DNA of 64,000 nucleotides, taken from positions 1-64,000 of the forward strand of contig NZ_JBJMAV010000005.1 of the NCBI RefSeq assembly GCF_046600715.1, read 5' to 3'. The stretch comes from Lysobacter_C viscosus. GTDB taxonomy: Bacteria; Pseudomonadota; Gammaproteobacteria; Xanthomonadales; Xanthomonadaceae. Of this stretch, positions 1 through 8,491 are shown in pieces (positions within the stretch are counted from its first letter, which is position 1; every line of letters begins with the position of its first letter). The notes beneath the pieces were generated by a model. That model was not told where the DNA came from. It made no database searches and saw nothing but the letters and a program-made list of their open reading frames with translations. The translations under genes and the position numbers were made by a program.

Positions 1-82
1 CCCCGCTCCGGCCCACCCGGGCCGCGGCGCGCGGGGCGGCGCGTGGATGGCCCACCCCCGGGCGCCGGGCGGCGGGGCCGCG

Positions 83-94
83 CCCCCCCCCCCC
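83..94. repeat. 12-base cytosine homopolymer
   Basis: A run of twelve C (G on the coding strand of putA) begins five bases beyond the putA stop codon. It lies outside any gene, in the very GC-rich first 98 bases, where no other feature is seen. Such runs are prone to slippage and to sequencing error, so the exact count should not be trusted. Confidence 0.8.
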
Positions 95-98
95 GACT

Positions 99-3000
99 TC
101 ACTCGCCCAGCGTCAACAGCGACGCATTGCCGCCCGAGGCGGTGGTGTTGATGGTGATGACTTTTTCGGTCGTGAAGCGCGGCAGGTAGTGCGGGCCCCC
201 GGCCTTGGGGCCGGTGCCGGACAGGCCCTGGCCACCGAAGGGCTGCACGCCGACCACCGCGCCGATCTGGTTGCGGTTGACGTAGCAGTTGCCCACGCGC
301 GCGCGCGAAGCGATGTAGTCCACCGTCTCGTCGATGCGCGAATGGATGCCCAGGGTCAGGCCGTAGCCGGTGGTGTTGATCTGTGCCAGCACCCCGTCCA
401 GGTCGTCGCCCTTCCAGCGCAGCACATGCAGGACCGGCCCGAAGATTTCCTCGTGCAACTGGTCGAGCGAGCGCAGCGCGTAGGCGCGCGGGGCGAAGAA
501 GCTGCCATGCGCGGTGTCGCCGTCCATCGGTGCCTGTGCGATCAGCGTCGCTTCCCGGTCCATGCGCGCGACGTGCTCGTGCAGCATCGCCATCGCGTCC
601 TCGTCGATCACCGGCCCGACATCGGTCGACAGCAGCCCCGGGTCGCCCACGCGCAGCTCGGCCATCGCACCGGCGAGCATCTGCTCGACCTTGTCGGCGA
701 TGTCCTCCTGCACGAACAGGATGCGCGCGGCCGAGCAGCGTTGGCCGGCAGAGGTGAAGGCCGAAGCCATCACGTCCTTGACCAGTTGCTCGGGCAGGCA
801 CGAGGAATCGGCGATCAAGGCGTTCTGGCCACCGGTCTCGGCGATCAGCACGGCGATGGCGGCGTCGCGCGCGGCCAGCGCGCGGTTGATGGCGCGCGCG
901 GTGTTGGTCGACCCGGTAAAGGCCACGCCGGCCACGCGCGGGTCCTTGGTAAGCGCCGCGCCGACGATGGCACCGTCGCCGGGCACGAACTGCAGCACCG
1001 CCTCGGGAACACCGGCCTCGTGCAACAGCTGCGTGGCGACGTAGCCGACCAGGCTGGTCTGCTCGGCGGGCTTGGCGATCACGGTGTTGCCGGAGGCCAG
1101 CGCCGCGGCCACCTGTCCGGTGTAGATCGCCAGCGGGAAGTTCCACGGGCTGATGCAGACGAACACGCCGCGGCCGGACAGGTGCAGGGTGTTGGATTCG
1201 CCGGTCGGGCCGGGCAGCGGCTCGGGCGCGAACAGTTCGCGAGCCTGCGCGGCGTAGTAGCGCAGGAAGTCCACCGCCTCGCGCACCTCGGCCACGCCAT
1301 CGGGGATGCTCTTGCCGGCCTCCTTGGTGCACATCGCGATGAACTGCGGCATGCGTGCTTCCATCAGGTCGGCGGCGTGCTCCAGGATCGCCGCGCGGCT
1401 GGCGGCCGGGGTGGCGTTCCAGCCGTCGTGGGCGGCCACGGCGTTGGCCAGCGCGCGCTCGACCGTGGCGCTGTCGGCCGGCGTCCAGTGGCCGGCGACC
1501 TCCCGCCGGTCGGCGGGGTTGGTCGAGGCGATCGGCTCGCAGCCGGACGTGGCGCCCGGCACCAGCGGCGTGGCGGACCAGCGCTGGTCGGCGGCGGCGT
1601 TGACCTGCGCGGCGAGCTGGCGCAGTTGATCGTCGTTGGCGAGGTTCACGCCCATGGAATTGTTCCTGTGTAGGCCAAAGCTGCGGAAGAGGTCGACCGG
1701 CAGCGGAATGCGGGGATGCGTGATCTGTTCGAACGCGGCGACCGTTTCGACCGGGTCACGCACCAGGTCCTCGATGGCGACGGCTTCATCGGTGATGCGG
1801 TTGACGAAGCTGGAGTTGGCGCCGTTCTCCAGCAGCCGGCGCACAAGGTACGGCAGCAGGTCCTCGTGGCTGCCGACCGGTGCGTACACGCGGCAGGGCA
1901 CGTCCAGCCGGTCGGCCGGGATCACTTCGGCGTACAGGTCGTCGCCCATGCCGTGCAGCTTCTGGAACTCGAAGCGCGCAGCCATCGCGTGGCCCTTTGC
2001 CGGCGTGCCGGCCGCCGCGGTGGGCGATCCCGGCGGCCGCAGGTGGATCTGCGCCATCCGGTGGATGGCCGCGATGGTGTGGGCGTTGTGGGTGGCGAAC
2101 ATCGGGTAGATCGCATCGCCGGCGGCGAGCATCCGCCTGGCGCAGGCCAGGTACGACACGTCGGTGTTGGGCTTGCGGGTGAACACCGGATAGCCGGCCA
2201 GGCCGTCGACCTGTGCGCGCTTGACCTCGCTGTCCCAGTACGCGCCCTTCACCAGCCGCACCGGGATGCGGCGGCCCAGGCGCCGGGCGAGGTCGACGAT
2301 GAAGTCGATCACTTCGGGCGCGCGCTTCTGGTAGGCCTGCACCGCCAGACCGCACCCCTCCCAGCCCTCCAGCGATGCATCGGCATAGGCCGCGGCGAAC
2401 ACGTCCAGTGACAGCTCCAGCCGGTCGGCCTCCTCGGCGTCCACGGTGAAGCCGATGCCGTGGCCGCGGGCCAATCTCGCCAGCTCCAGAACGCGGGGGG
2501 TGAGCTCGGCCAGCACGCGTGCGCGCTGGGCGTGTTCGTAGCGCGGATGCAGCGCCGAGAGCTTGACCGAGATGCTCGGCGCGCCGAACACCTCCTTGCC
2601 GGCGTGCGCGCCGCCGCGACCCATCGCCTCGATCGCATCGCGGTACGCCTGCAGGTAGCGCGCCGCGTCGTCGGCGGTCAGCGCGGCTTCGCCCAGCATG
2701 TCGAAGGAGTAGCGGTAGCTCGCGTTGCTGCCCTTGCCCGCACGCGCCAGGGCCTCGCCGATGGTCCGGCCCATCACGAACTGGTGGCCCATGATCTTCA
2801 TCGCCTGGCGCACCGCCAGCCGGATCACCGGTTCGCCCACGCGCCCGACCAGGCGCTTGAAGGCGCCGTGCACGTCGCGCTTGGTGCCGTCGGCCAGGTC
2901 CACCAGGTGGCCGGTCAGCATCAGCCCCCAGGTGGAGGCGTTGACCAGCACCGAGTCGGACTGGCCCATGTGCCGCTTCCAGTCCGCATCGCCCAGCTTG

Positions 3001-3350
3001 TCGCGGATCAGCTTGTCGGCGGTGTCCTGGTCGGGGATACGCAGCAGCGCCTCCGCCACGCACATCAGCAGCACGCCTTCCTCGCTGCCCAGGTCGTACT
3101 GGCGCATGAAGGCTTCGATCGCGCCCTGGTGCCGCGCGCGGGCACGCACGCGCGCGACCAGGTCGGCCGCGGTGGCCTGCACGGCCGCGCGATCGGCCTC
3201 GGGCAGCCGGGCCTGTTCCAGCAGCACCCGGACGTGGTCGGCCTCGTCGCGGACCCAGCCATCGGTGATGGCGGCACGCGGGGCAGGGGGGGCGGCAGGC
3301 AGTTCGGGCGCGATCAACGCGCGCGCGGCGGCGACGGGAGGAGTGTGCAT
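99..3350 (-). CDS. putA: Bifunctional proline dehydrogenase / glutamate-semialdehyde dehydrogenase PutA
   Basis: PutA oxidises proline to glutamate in two steps: an FAD-dependent proline dehydrogenase passes electrons to the quinone pool, then an NAD-dependent aldehyde dehydrogenase acts. The start MHTPPV is preferred because the upstream in-frame extension is low-complexity Arg/Ala/Gly; it gives about 1083 residues. The FAD barrel spans roughly residues 200-560 (RLVKGAYWD, FATHNAHT). The dehydrogenase half carries the nucleotide-binding FTGSTNTARAIN and the catalytic cysteine in TSAGQRCSAARI. The protein begins with the alpha-helical arm and lacks the N-terminal ribbon-helix-helix repressor domain of 1320-residue enteric PutA, so it probably does not autoregulate. 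A small Pro/Ala/Gly-rich insert follows the THNAHT region. The gene is divergent from coxB. Confidence 0.95.
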   Translation of the reverse strand: MHTPPVAAARALIAPELPAAPPAPRAAITDGWVRDEADHVRVLLEQARLPEADRAAVQATAADLVARVRARARHQGAIEAFMRQYDLGSEEGVLLMCVAEALLRIPDQDTADKLIRDKLGDADWKRHMGQSDSVLVNASTWGLMLTGHLVDLADGTKRDVHGAFKRLVGRVGEPVIRLAVRQAMKIMGHQFVMGRTIGEALARAGKGSNASYRYSFDMLGEAALTADDAARYLQAYRDAIEAMGRGGAHAGKEVFGAPSISVKLSALHPRYEHAQRARVLAELTPRVLELARLARGHGIGFTVDAEEADRLELSLDVFAAAYADASLEGWEGCGLAVQAYQKRAPEVIDFIVDLARRLGRRIPVRLVKGAYWDSEVKRAQVDGLAGYPVFTRKPNTDVSYLACARRMLAAGDAIYPMFATHNAHTIAAIHRMAQIHLRPPGSPTAAAGTPAKGHAMAARFEFQKLHGMGDDLYAEVIPADRLDVPCRVYAPVGSHEDLLPYLVRRLLENGANSSFVNRITDEAVAIEDLVRDPVETVAAFEQITHPRIPLPVDLFRSFGLHRNNSMGVNLANDDQLRQLAAQVNAAADQRWSATPLVPGATSGCEPIASTNPADRREVAGHWTPADSATVERALANAVAAHDGWNATPAASRAAILEHAADLMEARMPQFIAMCTKEAGKSIPDGVAEVREAVDFLRYYAAQARELFAPEPLPGPTGESNTLHLSGRGVFVCISPWNFPLAIYTGQVAAALASGNTVIAKPAEQTSLVGYVATQLLHEAGVPEAVLQFVPGDGAIVGAALTKDPRVAGVAFTGSTNTARAINRALAARDAAIAVLIAETGGQNALIADSSCLPEQLVKDVMASAFTSAGQRCSAARILFVQEDIADKVEQMLAGAMAELRVGDPGLLSTDVGPVIDEDAMAMLHEHVARMDREATLIAQAPMDGDTAHGSFFAPRAYALRSLDQLHEEIFGPVLHVLRWKGDDLDGVLAQINTTGYGLTLGIHSRIDETVDYIASRARVGNCYVNRNQIGAVVGVQPFGGQGLSGTGPKAGGPHYLPRFTTEKVITINTTASGGNASLLTLGE

Positions 3351-3774
3351 GGGCCAGGGCAGTCGCGCGGCGCGCGGTAAGCCGCATAGTGTAGGGCCGC
3401 ACGGGTCCGCCGCCCATGCCGGAACTCCCCGACGCCAGCGTACGTTCGGCTCCCGCGCCGGCGATGCCCCGCAGGCCGCGCCAGGGCCTGCCAGCAGGGC
3501 CCGACCGGCCCCCTGCCCGCGGCCTGGACCGCATCCGGCAAGGCTCCCCGCACGTAACCCAACTTGCCGCCGCCCCGCCCGCCGGCTACCATTTCGCGGA
3601 TATCCGTAGCGCCGGTAACGGCGTGATGGGCCCTGCAAGGCGCGACGGGCTCGCCAGCCACCTGTCCTCCCGGTTTTGCCGGACGGTCTCCCGCGTCGAG
3701 TGGCGCGGGCCGGGCCGGGACAGGCAGCCCGCGGAGCACTCACCACTATTTCTGATTTCCTGGGGCTCGAAGTG
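3351..3774. other. putA-coxB divergent intergenic region
   Basis: This 424-base non-coding stretch should contain the promoters of both putA (minus) and the oxidase block (plus). I find no convincing -35/-10 pair. The part nearest coxB is relatively AT-rich (CACTATTTCTGATTTC), which would suit a promoter or leader. Open frames crossing it are GC-rich shadows. Confidence 0.5.
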
Positions 3775-4785
3775 ATGAAAGCCGGTCGTTTCAAGCAGTG
3801 GGCAGCAGGCATCGCCGCGCTGTCGGTTCCTGCCATCGCCTCGGCGCAGGCCGCCGATCCGCAGCGGTGGCAGCTGAACATGGGTCGCGGCGTCACCCAC
3901 CTGTCGCAGAACGCCTACGAGGCGCACATGCTGGCGCTGTGGATCTGCGTGGCGATCGGCCTGCTGGTGTTCGGCGCGATGGGCTACGCCATGTTCAAGT
4001 TCCGCAAGTCCAAGGGCGCCGTGCCCGACCGCGACTTCACCCACAGCACCCGGCTGGAAATCCTGTGGACGGTGATCCCGGTGGCGTTGCTGGTGCTGAT
4101 GGCGTTTCCGGCCACCAGCAAGCTGATCAACATGTACGACACCCGCAATGCCGAGATGACCGTCAAGGTCACCGGCTACCAGTGGATGTGGACGTACGAG
4201 TACCTGGGCCAGGGGGTGAAGTTCACCAGCCGGCTGGACCGCAAGAGCGACGAGATCCGCCAGAGTGGCATCCAGCCCACCGCTGCCGACCACCCGCACT
4301 ACCTGCTGGACGTCGACAACGAACTGGTGCTGCCGACCGACACCAAGATCCGCTTCGTCATCACCGCCGACGACGTGATCCACGCCTGGTGGGTGCCGGC
4401 GCTCGGCTGGAAGCAGGATGCGATCCCGGGCATCGTCAACGAGGCCTGGACCCAGATCGACGAGCCGGGCATTTACCGCGGCCAGTGCGCCGAGCTGTGC
4501 GGCAAGGACCACGGCTTCATGCCGATCGTGGTGCGCGCGGTACCGCCGGCCGAGTACCGGCAGTGGCTGGCGCAGCAACGCGCCGGGACCGCGCCGCTGG
4601 CCGACCCGACCACCCCGCCGCCGACCGGTGCAGGGCTCGCCCCGCGCGGGCTGGACCCGGAGATGGTCGAGGACGTGCAGCAGGGTGACGAGGCCGCGCT
4701 CCCGGTCGATGCGGACGCGGACGCCGACGCAGAAGAAACGCCGGCCGATGCCGCCCCCCCGGCCGACGCTCCCGCGGCCGGCTGA
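3775..4785 (+). CDS. coxB: Cytochrome c oxidase subunit II
   Basis: Subunit II of the aa3-type oxidase receives electrons from cytochrome c at the binuclear CuA centre on the periplasmic face. The start MKAGRFKQW gives a signal peptide ending near SAQA and 336 residues. Two transmembrane helices follow (about 45-65 and 90-110), then the cupredoxin domain. The CuA ligands are visible: His in DDVIHAWW, then C238-x3-C242-x3-H246-x2-M249 in CAELCGKDHGFM. An earlier in-frame start would only add a non-conserved extension. The last ~65 residues form a Pro/Ala/Asp tail with a DADADADA run, unusual for the family. First gene of the oxidase block, 29 bases before ctaD. Confidence 0.96.
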   Translation: MKAGRFKQWAAGIAALSVPAIASAQAADPQRWQLNMGRGVTHLSQNAYEAHMLALWICVAIGLLVFGAMGYAMFKFRKSKGAVPDRDFTHSTRLEILWTVIPVALLVLMAFPATSKLINMYDTRNAEMTVKVTGYQWMWTYEYLGQGVKFTSRLDRKSDEIRQSGIQPTAADHPHYLLDVDNELVLPTDTKIRFVITADDVIHAWWVPALGWKQDAIPGIVNEAWTQIDEPGIYRGQCAELCGKDHGFMPIVVRAVPPAEYRQWLAQQRAGTAPLADPTTPPPTGAGLAPRGLDPEMVEDVQQGDEAALPVDADADADAEETPADAAPPADAPAAG

Positions 4786-4814
4786 TCGAAATCGTATTTT
4801 CCTAGAGGTAGGCC

Positions 4815-6446
4815 ATGGCTGCCACGCACCCCGTTGCTGATCACCACCCCGATGCCCACACCGATGAGCACGGCCACAAGCAGGGCTTCGTCGAGCGTTG
4901 GTTCTTTTCGACCAACCACAAGGACATCGGCACGCTGTACCTGATCTTCAGCTTCACCATGTTCATCGTCGGCGCGGCGATGAGCGTGGTGATCCGCACC
5001 GAGCTGGCGGTTCCGGGCCTGCAGCACGTCAGCCCCGAGTTCTTCAACCAGATGACCACCATGCATGCGCTGGTGATGATCTTCGGTGGCGTGATGCCGG
5101 CCTTCGTCGGCCTGGCCAACTGGATGATCCCGCTGCAGATCGGCGCGCCGGACATGGCGCTGCCGCGCATGAACAACTGGTCGTTCTGGATCCTGCCGTT
5201 CGCTTTCAGCCTGCTGCTGCTGACGCTGTTCCTGCCCGGCGGCGGCCCCGCCGGCGGCTGGACGCTGTACCCGCCGCTGAGCCTGCAGGGCGGCAGCAAC
5301 GTCGCGTTCGTGATCTTCGCCATCCACATGATGGGCATCAGCTCGATCATGGGCGCGATCAACGTGATCGCCACGCTGCTCAACATGCGCGCCCCCGGCG
5401 TGGACCTGCTGAAGATGCCGATCTTCTGCTGGACCTGGCTGATCACGGCGTTCCTGCTGATCGCGGTGATGCCGGTGCTTGCCGGCGCGGTGACGATGCT
5501 GCTGACCGACAAGTTCTTCGCCACCAGCTTCTTCAACGCGGCCGGCGGCGGCGACCCGGTGATGTTCCAGCACATCTTCTGGTTCTTCGGGCACCCCGAG
5601 GTCTACATCATGATCCTGCCGGCGTTCGGCATCGTGTCGGAGATCATCCCGACCTTCAGCCGCAAGCCGCTGTTCGGATACCAGGCGATGGTCTACGCCA
5701 CCGCGTCGATCGCGTTCCTGAGCTTCATCGTGTGGGCCCACCACATGTTCACCGTGGGCATGCCGCTGGGTGGCGAGATCTACTTCATGTTCGCGACCAT
5801 GCTGATCGCGGTGCCCACCGGGGTGAAGGTGTTCAACTGGGTCACCACCATGTGGCGGGGCTCGATCAGCTTCGAGTCGCCGATGCTGTGGGCGATCGCC
5901 TTCGTCATCCTGTTCACCATCGGTGGCTTCTCCGGGTTGATGCTGGCCATCGTGCCGGCCGACTTCCAGTACCACGACACCTACTTCGTGGTGGCGCACT
6001 TCCACTACGTGCTGGTGACCGGTGCGTTGTTCGCGATCATCGCGGCGGTCTACTACTGGTGGCCGAAGTGGACCGGGCGCATGTACAACGAGACCTGGGC
6101 CAAGTTCCACTTCTGGTGGACGATGGTGTTCGTCAACCTGCTGTTCTTCCCGCAGCACTTCCTCGGCCTGGCCGGCATGCCGCGCCGCATCCCGGACTAC
6201 AACGTGGTGTTCGCCGACTGGAACCTGGTCAGCTCGATCGGTGCGTTCGGCATGTTCGCCACGCCGTTCATGATGTTCGCGATCCTGTTGCACTCCAAGA
6301 AGCACGGCGCCATTGCCGCCGCCCGTTCGTGGGAAGCCGCCAGGGGCCTGGAATGGACCGTGCCAAGCCCCGCGCCGCACCATACCTTCGCCACCCCGCC
6401 GGTCATCCGTGACGGCGACCTGGCCCACGGCGACATCACCCACTGA
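4815..6446 (+). CDS. ctaD: Cytochrome c oxidase subunit I
   Basis: The catalytic haem-copper subunit reduces O2 at the haem a3-CuB site and pumps protons. The 543 residues match the family, with about twelve hydrophobic helices. Hallmarks are HPEVYIMILPAFG (CuB His and the Tyr cross-linked to it; the K-channel side), WAHHMFTVGM (two further CuB His), and HYVLVTGALF near the haem ligands. SFTMFIVGAAM and HALVMIFGG lie in the first helices. A good ribosome-binding site (TAGAGGTAGG) stands before the ATG. It is followed by a short membrane protein gene and ctaG. Confidence 0.97.
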   Translation: MAATHPVADHHPDAHTDEHGHKQGFVERWFFSTNHKDIGTLYLIFSFTMFIVGAAMSVVIRTELAVPGLQHVSPEFFNQMTTMHALVMIFGGVMPAFVGLANWMIPLQIGAPDMALPRMNNWSFWILPFAFSLLLLTLFLPGGGPAGGWTLYPPLSLQGGSNVAFVIFAIHMMGISSIMGAINVIATLLNMRAPGVDLLKMPIFCWTWLITAFLLIAVMPVLAGAVTMLLTDKFFATSFFNAAGGGDPVMFQHIFWFFGHPEVYIMILPAFGIVSEIIPTFSRKPLFGYQAMVYATASIAFLSFIVWAHHMFTVGMPLGGEIYFMFATMLIAVPTGVKVFNWVTTMWRGSISFESPMLWAIAFVILFTIGGFSGLMLAIVPADFQYHDTYFVVAHFHYVLVTGALFAIIAAVYYWWPKWTGRMYNETWAKFHFWWTMVFVNLLFFPQHFLGLAGMPRRIPDYNVVFADWNLVSSIGAFGMFATPFMMFAILLHSKKHGAIAAARSWEAARGLEWTVPSPAPHHTFATPPVIRDGDLAHGDITH

Positions 6447-6482
6447 CCCGATCGCGCGCCGCCCCGTGGCGGCGCCGGTTGC

Positions 6483-6638
6483 ATGGCGACCATGACCGAC
6501 TCTTCCCGCGATCCGCAGCACGGCAATGACAGCGTCCAGGCGCGTCGCCGGGCAGCCGTGCGCACGGCATTGTGGGTCGGTGGGTTCGCGGTCGCGGTGT
6601 ATGTCGCCTTCATCCTCAGCGGGGTCCTGGGTCAATGA
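6483..6638 (+). CDS. Small single-helix membrane protein, possible oxidase small assembly protein
   Basis: This is a 51-residue frame: a charged, polar N-terminus (about 25 residues, with QARRRAAVRT) followed by one transmembrane helix (ALWVGGFAVAVYVAFILSGV). Its stop TGA overlaps the ctaG start as ATGA, which implies translational coupling. A start at 6492 (MTDSSRD) is equally possible; neither has a clear ribosome-binding site. The position between ctaD and ctaG, and the charged-tail/single-helix layout, match the small proteins annotated in other Proteobacteria as cytochrome oxidase small assembly proteins. That function is inferred from context. Confidence 0.7.
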   Translation: MATMTDSSRDPQHGNDSVQARRRAAVRTALWVGGFAVAVYVAFILSGVLGQ

Positions 6639-7216
6639 GCACGCCCACTCCCAAGGCGCGTCCGGCAGCGGGCACGTGGAAGATGGTGGTCGTGGCCATT
6701 GCGGCGTTCGCGTTCACCTTCAGCCTGATCCCGCTGTACCGGATCGCCTGCGAGAAGGTCTTCGGCATCCGCCTGGAGCGCACCGCCGCGGAGGACGTGC
6801 AGGACGCGCGCACGCCGGCCGCCGAGCGCTGGGTCACGGTGGAGTTCGACGGCGGAGTCAACTCCAAGCTGCCGTGGGAGTTCACCCCGCACCAGTTCTC
6901 GATGCGGGTGAAGCCCGGCGAGCAGTACGAGACCACCTATTACGCCCGCAACACCAGCGACCGCACCGTGGTCGGCAGCGCCACCCCGTCGGTCGCCCCG
7001 GCACGCGCCTCGGGCTACTTCAACAAGACCGAGTGCTTCTGCTTCACCGCGCAGACCCTGGAGGCCGGCGAGCAGCGCGACATGCCGGTGCGCTTCATCA
7101 TCGACCCCAACCTGCCCGCCGACGTCAACACCGTCACCCTGTCCTACACCTTCTTCAAGAACGACGTGCTGACCGCACGCGCGGCGGCGGCCAACTCGCC
7201 GCACGCCGCGCCGTGA
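6635..7216 (+). CDS. ctaG: Cytochrome c oxidase assembly protein CtaG (Cox11)
   Basis: CtaG/Cox11 delivers copper to the CuB site of subunit I. The start MSTPTPKARP overlaps the preceding stop (ATGA) and gives 193 residues, as usual. One N-terminal transmembrane helix (about 20-40, ending LIPLYRIACEKVFG with a conserved Cys) is followed by a periplasmic immunoglobulin-like domain. The copper-binding CFCF motif is visible in TECFCFTAQTL. The gene sits between the small assembly protein and subunit III, the classical place. Confidence 0.96.
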   Translation: MSTPTPKARPAAGTWKMVVVAIAAFAFTFSLIPLYRIACEKVFGIRLERTAAEDVQDARTPAAERWVTVEFDGGVNSKLPWEFTPHQFSMRVKPGEQYETTYYARNTSDRTVVGSATPSVAPARASGYFNKTECFCFTAQTLEAGEQRDMPVRFIIDPNLPADVNTVTLSYTFFKNDVLTARAAAANSPHAAP

Positions 7217-7262
7217 CCTGCACGCCTCGCTGACCCGACGCACCCAAACGGAACCCGCCGAC

Positions 7263-8141
7263 ATGGCCCACGCCCATTCGCCCGACGCCAACACCTATTT
7301 CGTGCCCCACAGCAGCCGCTGGCCGCTGCTGGGCTCGGTCGCGCTGTTCGTCCTCATGGTGGGCCTGGCCAGCTGGTTCAACGAGGCCAGCTGGGGCATG
7401 TGGACCTTCTTCGTCGGCGCCGCGGCCATGGTGGCGGTGCTGTTCGGCTGGTTCGGCGATGTCATCCGCGAATCGATCGCCGGCCACTACAACCGCCAGG
7501 TGGACACCTCGTTCCGGATGGGGATGGTGTGGTTCATCTTCTCGGAAGTGATGTTCTTCGCCGCGTTCTTCGGTGCGCTGTTCTACGCCCGCCAGTTCGC
7601 GCTGCCGTGGCTGGGCGGCGAAGGCGACGGCGTGATGACCAACAGCCTGCTGTGGGACACCTTCAGCACCGCTTGGCCCAGCAACGGCCCCGGTGCGGTG
7701 GGTGGCCAGTTCCAGACCATCCCGGCGTGGGGCCTGCCGCTGCTCAACACCCTGATCCTGCTGGCTTCGGGCGTGACCATCACCATCGCCCACCATGCGC
7801 TGAAGGCCGGGCACCGCAAGCCGCTGCTGTTCTGGCTGGGCGCGACCGTGGTGCTGGGCTGCGTGTTCCTGTTCTTCCAGGTCGAGGAGTACATCCACGC
7901 CTACCGCGACCTCAACCTGACGCTCGGGTCGGGGATCTACGGCTCCACCTTCTTCATGCTCACCGGCTTCCACGGCGCGCACGTCACCCTGGGCACGATC
8001 ATGCTGGCGGTGATCTGGTTCCGCTGCCTGAAGGGCCACTTCGACCGCGACAACCACTTCGCCTTCGAGGCGGTGGCGTGGTACTGGCACTTCGTCGACG
8101 TGGTCTGGCTGGGCCTGTTCGTGTTCGTCTACGTGCTCTAA
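7263..8141 (+). CDS. ctaE: Cytochrome c oxidase subunit III
   Basis: Subunit III stabilises the oxidase core. The 292 residues fit the seven-helix form. Conserved stretches include FRMGMVWFIFSEVMFFAAFFGALFY at the second/third helix, GVTITIAHHALKAGHR, FQVEEYIHAY, and GFHGAHVTLGTIML with WYWHFVDVVWLGLF at the end. It starts 46 bases after ctaG and is followed by a hairpin terminator, so it probably ends the first oxidase transcript. Confidence 0.96.
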   Translation: MAHAHSPDANTYFVPHSSRWPLLGSVALFVLMVGLASWFNEASWGMWTFFVGAAAMVAVLFGWFGDVIRESIAGHYNRQVDTSFRMGMVWFIFSEVMFFAAFFGALFYARQFALPWLGGEGDGVMTNSLLWDTFSTAWPSNGPGAVGGQFQTIPAWGLPLLNTLILLASGVTITIAHHALKAGHRKPLLFWLGATVVLGCVFLFFQVEEYIHAYRDLNLTLGSGIYGSTFFMLTGFHGAHVTLGTIMLAVIWFRCLKGHFDRDNHFAFEAVAWYWHFVDVVWLGLFVFVYVL

Positions 8142-8164
8142 GGCCGTAGCGAAACGCGCGCGGG

Positions 8165-8184
8165 GGCCGGCAATGCCGGCCTTT
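8165..8184 (+). terminator. Intrinsic terminator after ctaE
   Basis: A 7-bp perfect stem, GGCCGGC (8165-8171) paired with GCCGGCC (8175-8181), has a 3-base loop and is followed by TTT on the plus strand. It lies 23 bases after the ctaE stop and just before the end of the convergent DUF2909 gene. The T tract is short, so efficiency is uncertain. Confidence 0.6.
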
Positions 8185-8206
8185 CGCGTCTTTCCGGGGC
8201 CGTGCC

Positions 8207-8425
8207 TCAGGCCCCCACGCCGTGCGGCGTGATCCAGCCCATCCAGATCGCCAGCACGAGGATCAGGATCAACCCGACCGACAGCGCGACGCGACGGGTC
8301 AGGGCGTTCACGGTGCGCTTGCTCTCGCCCTTGTCGACCAGCATGTAGTACAGGCCGGCGCCGAGGTTCCAGAGAATCAGGATCAGGAAGGCGATGACCA
8401 GCAGGGTTTTCAGCGAGTCGTTCAT
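8207..8425 (-). CDS. DUF2909 (twin transmembrane) protein
   Basis: A 72-residue protein made of two hydrophobic helices (about 6-28 and 45-65) joined by a short charged loop containing DKGESKRTVNALTRR. The order helix, K/R-rich loop with TVNALTRR, helix, then a WMGWITPHGV end, fits the DUF2909/twin transmembrane family commonly found beside cytochrome oxidase genes. The exact role is unknown; an accessory role in oxidase assembly is inferred only from position. It runs opposite to the oxidase genes, between ctaE and the surf1 gene. The upstream extension of the frame is low-complexity and was excluded. Confidence 0.85.
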   Translation of the reverse strand: MNDSLKTLLVIAFLILILWNLGAGLYYMLVDKGESKRTVNALTRRVALSVGLILILVLAIWMGWITPHGVGA

Positions 8426-8491
8426 GTCGGTGCCCGGGATGCGCCGGGGCGGCGCGGCGCGTGGATTATCGCAGCCGTGGTGGTTGCCCGA

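Noticed and set aside
189..1673. Long open frame antisense to putA
   Set aside because: It has His/Arg/Gly-rich shadow composition, no family motifs, and lies fully opposite a well-conserved enzyme.
3351..3896. N-terminal extension of PutA beyond MHTPPV
   Set aside because: The extension is Arg/Gly/Ala low complexity and would overlap the divergent coxB start.
4473..6635. 720-codon open frame antisense to ctaD
   Set aside because: It is opposite cytochrome oxidase subunit I and rich in His/Arg/Asp-Glu repeats caused by GC-rich codons read backwards.
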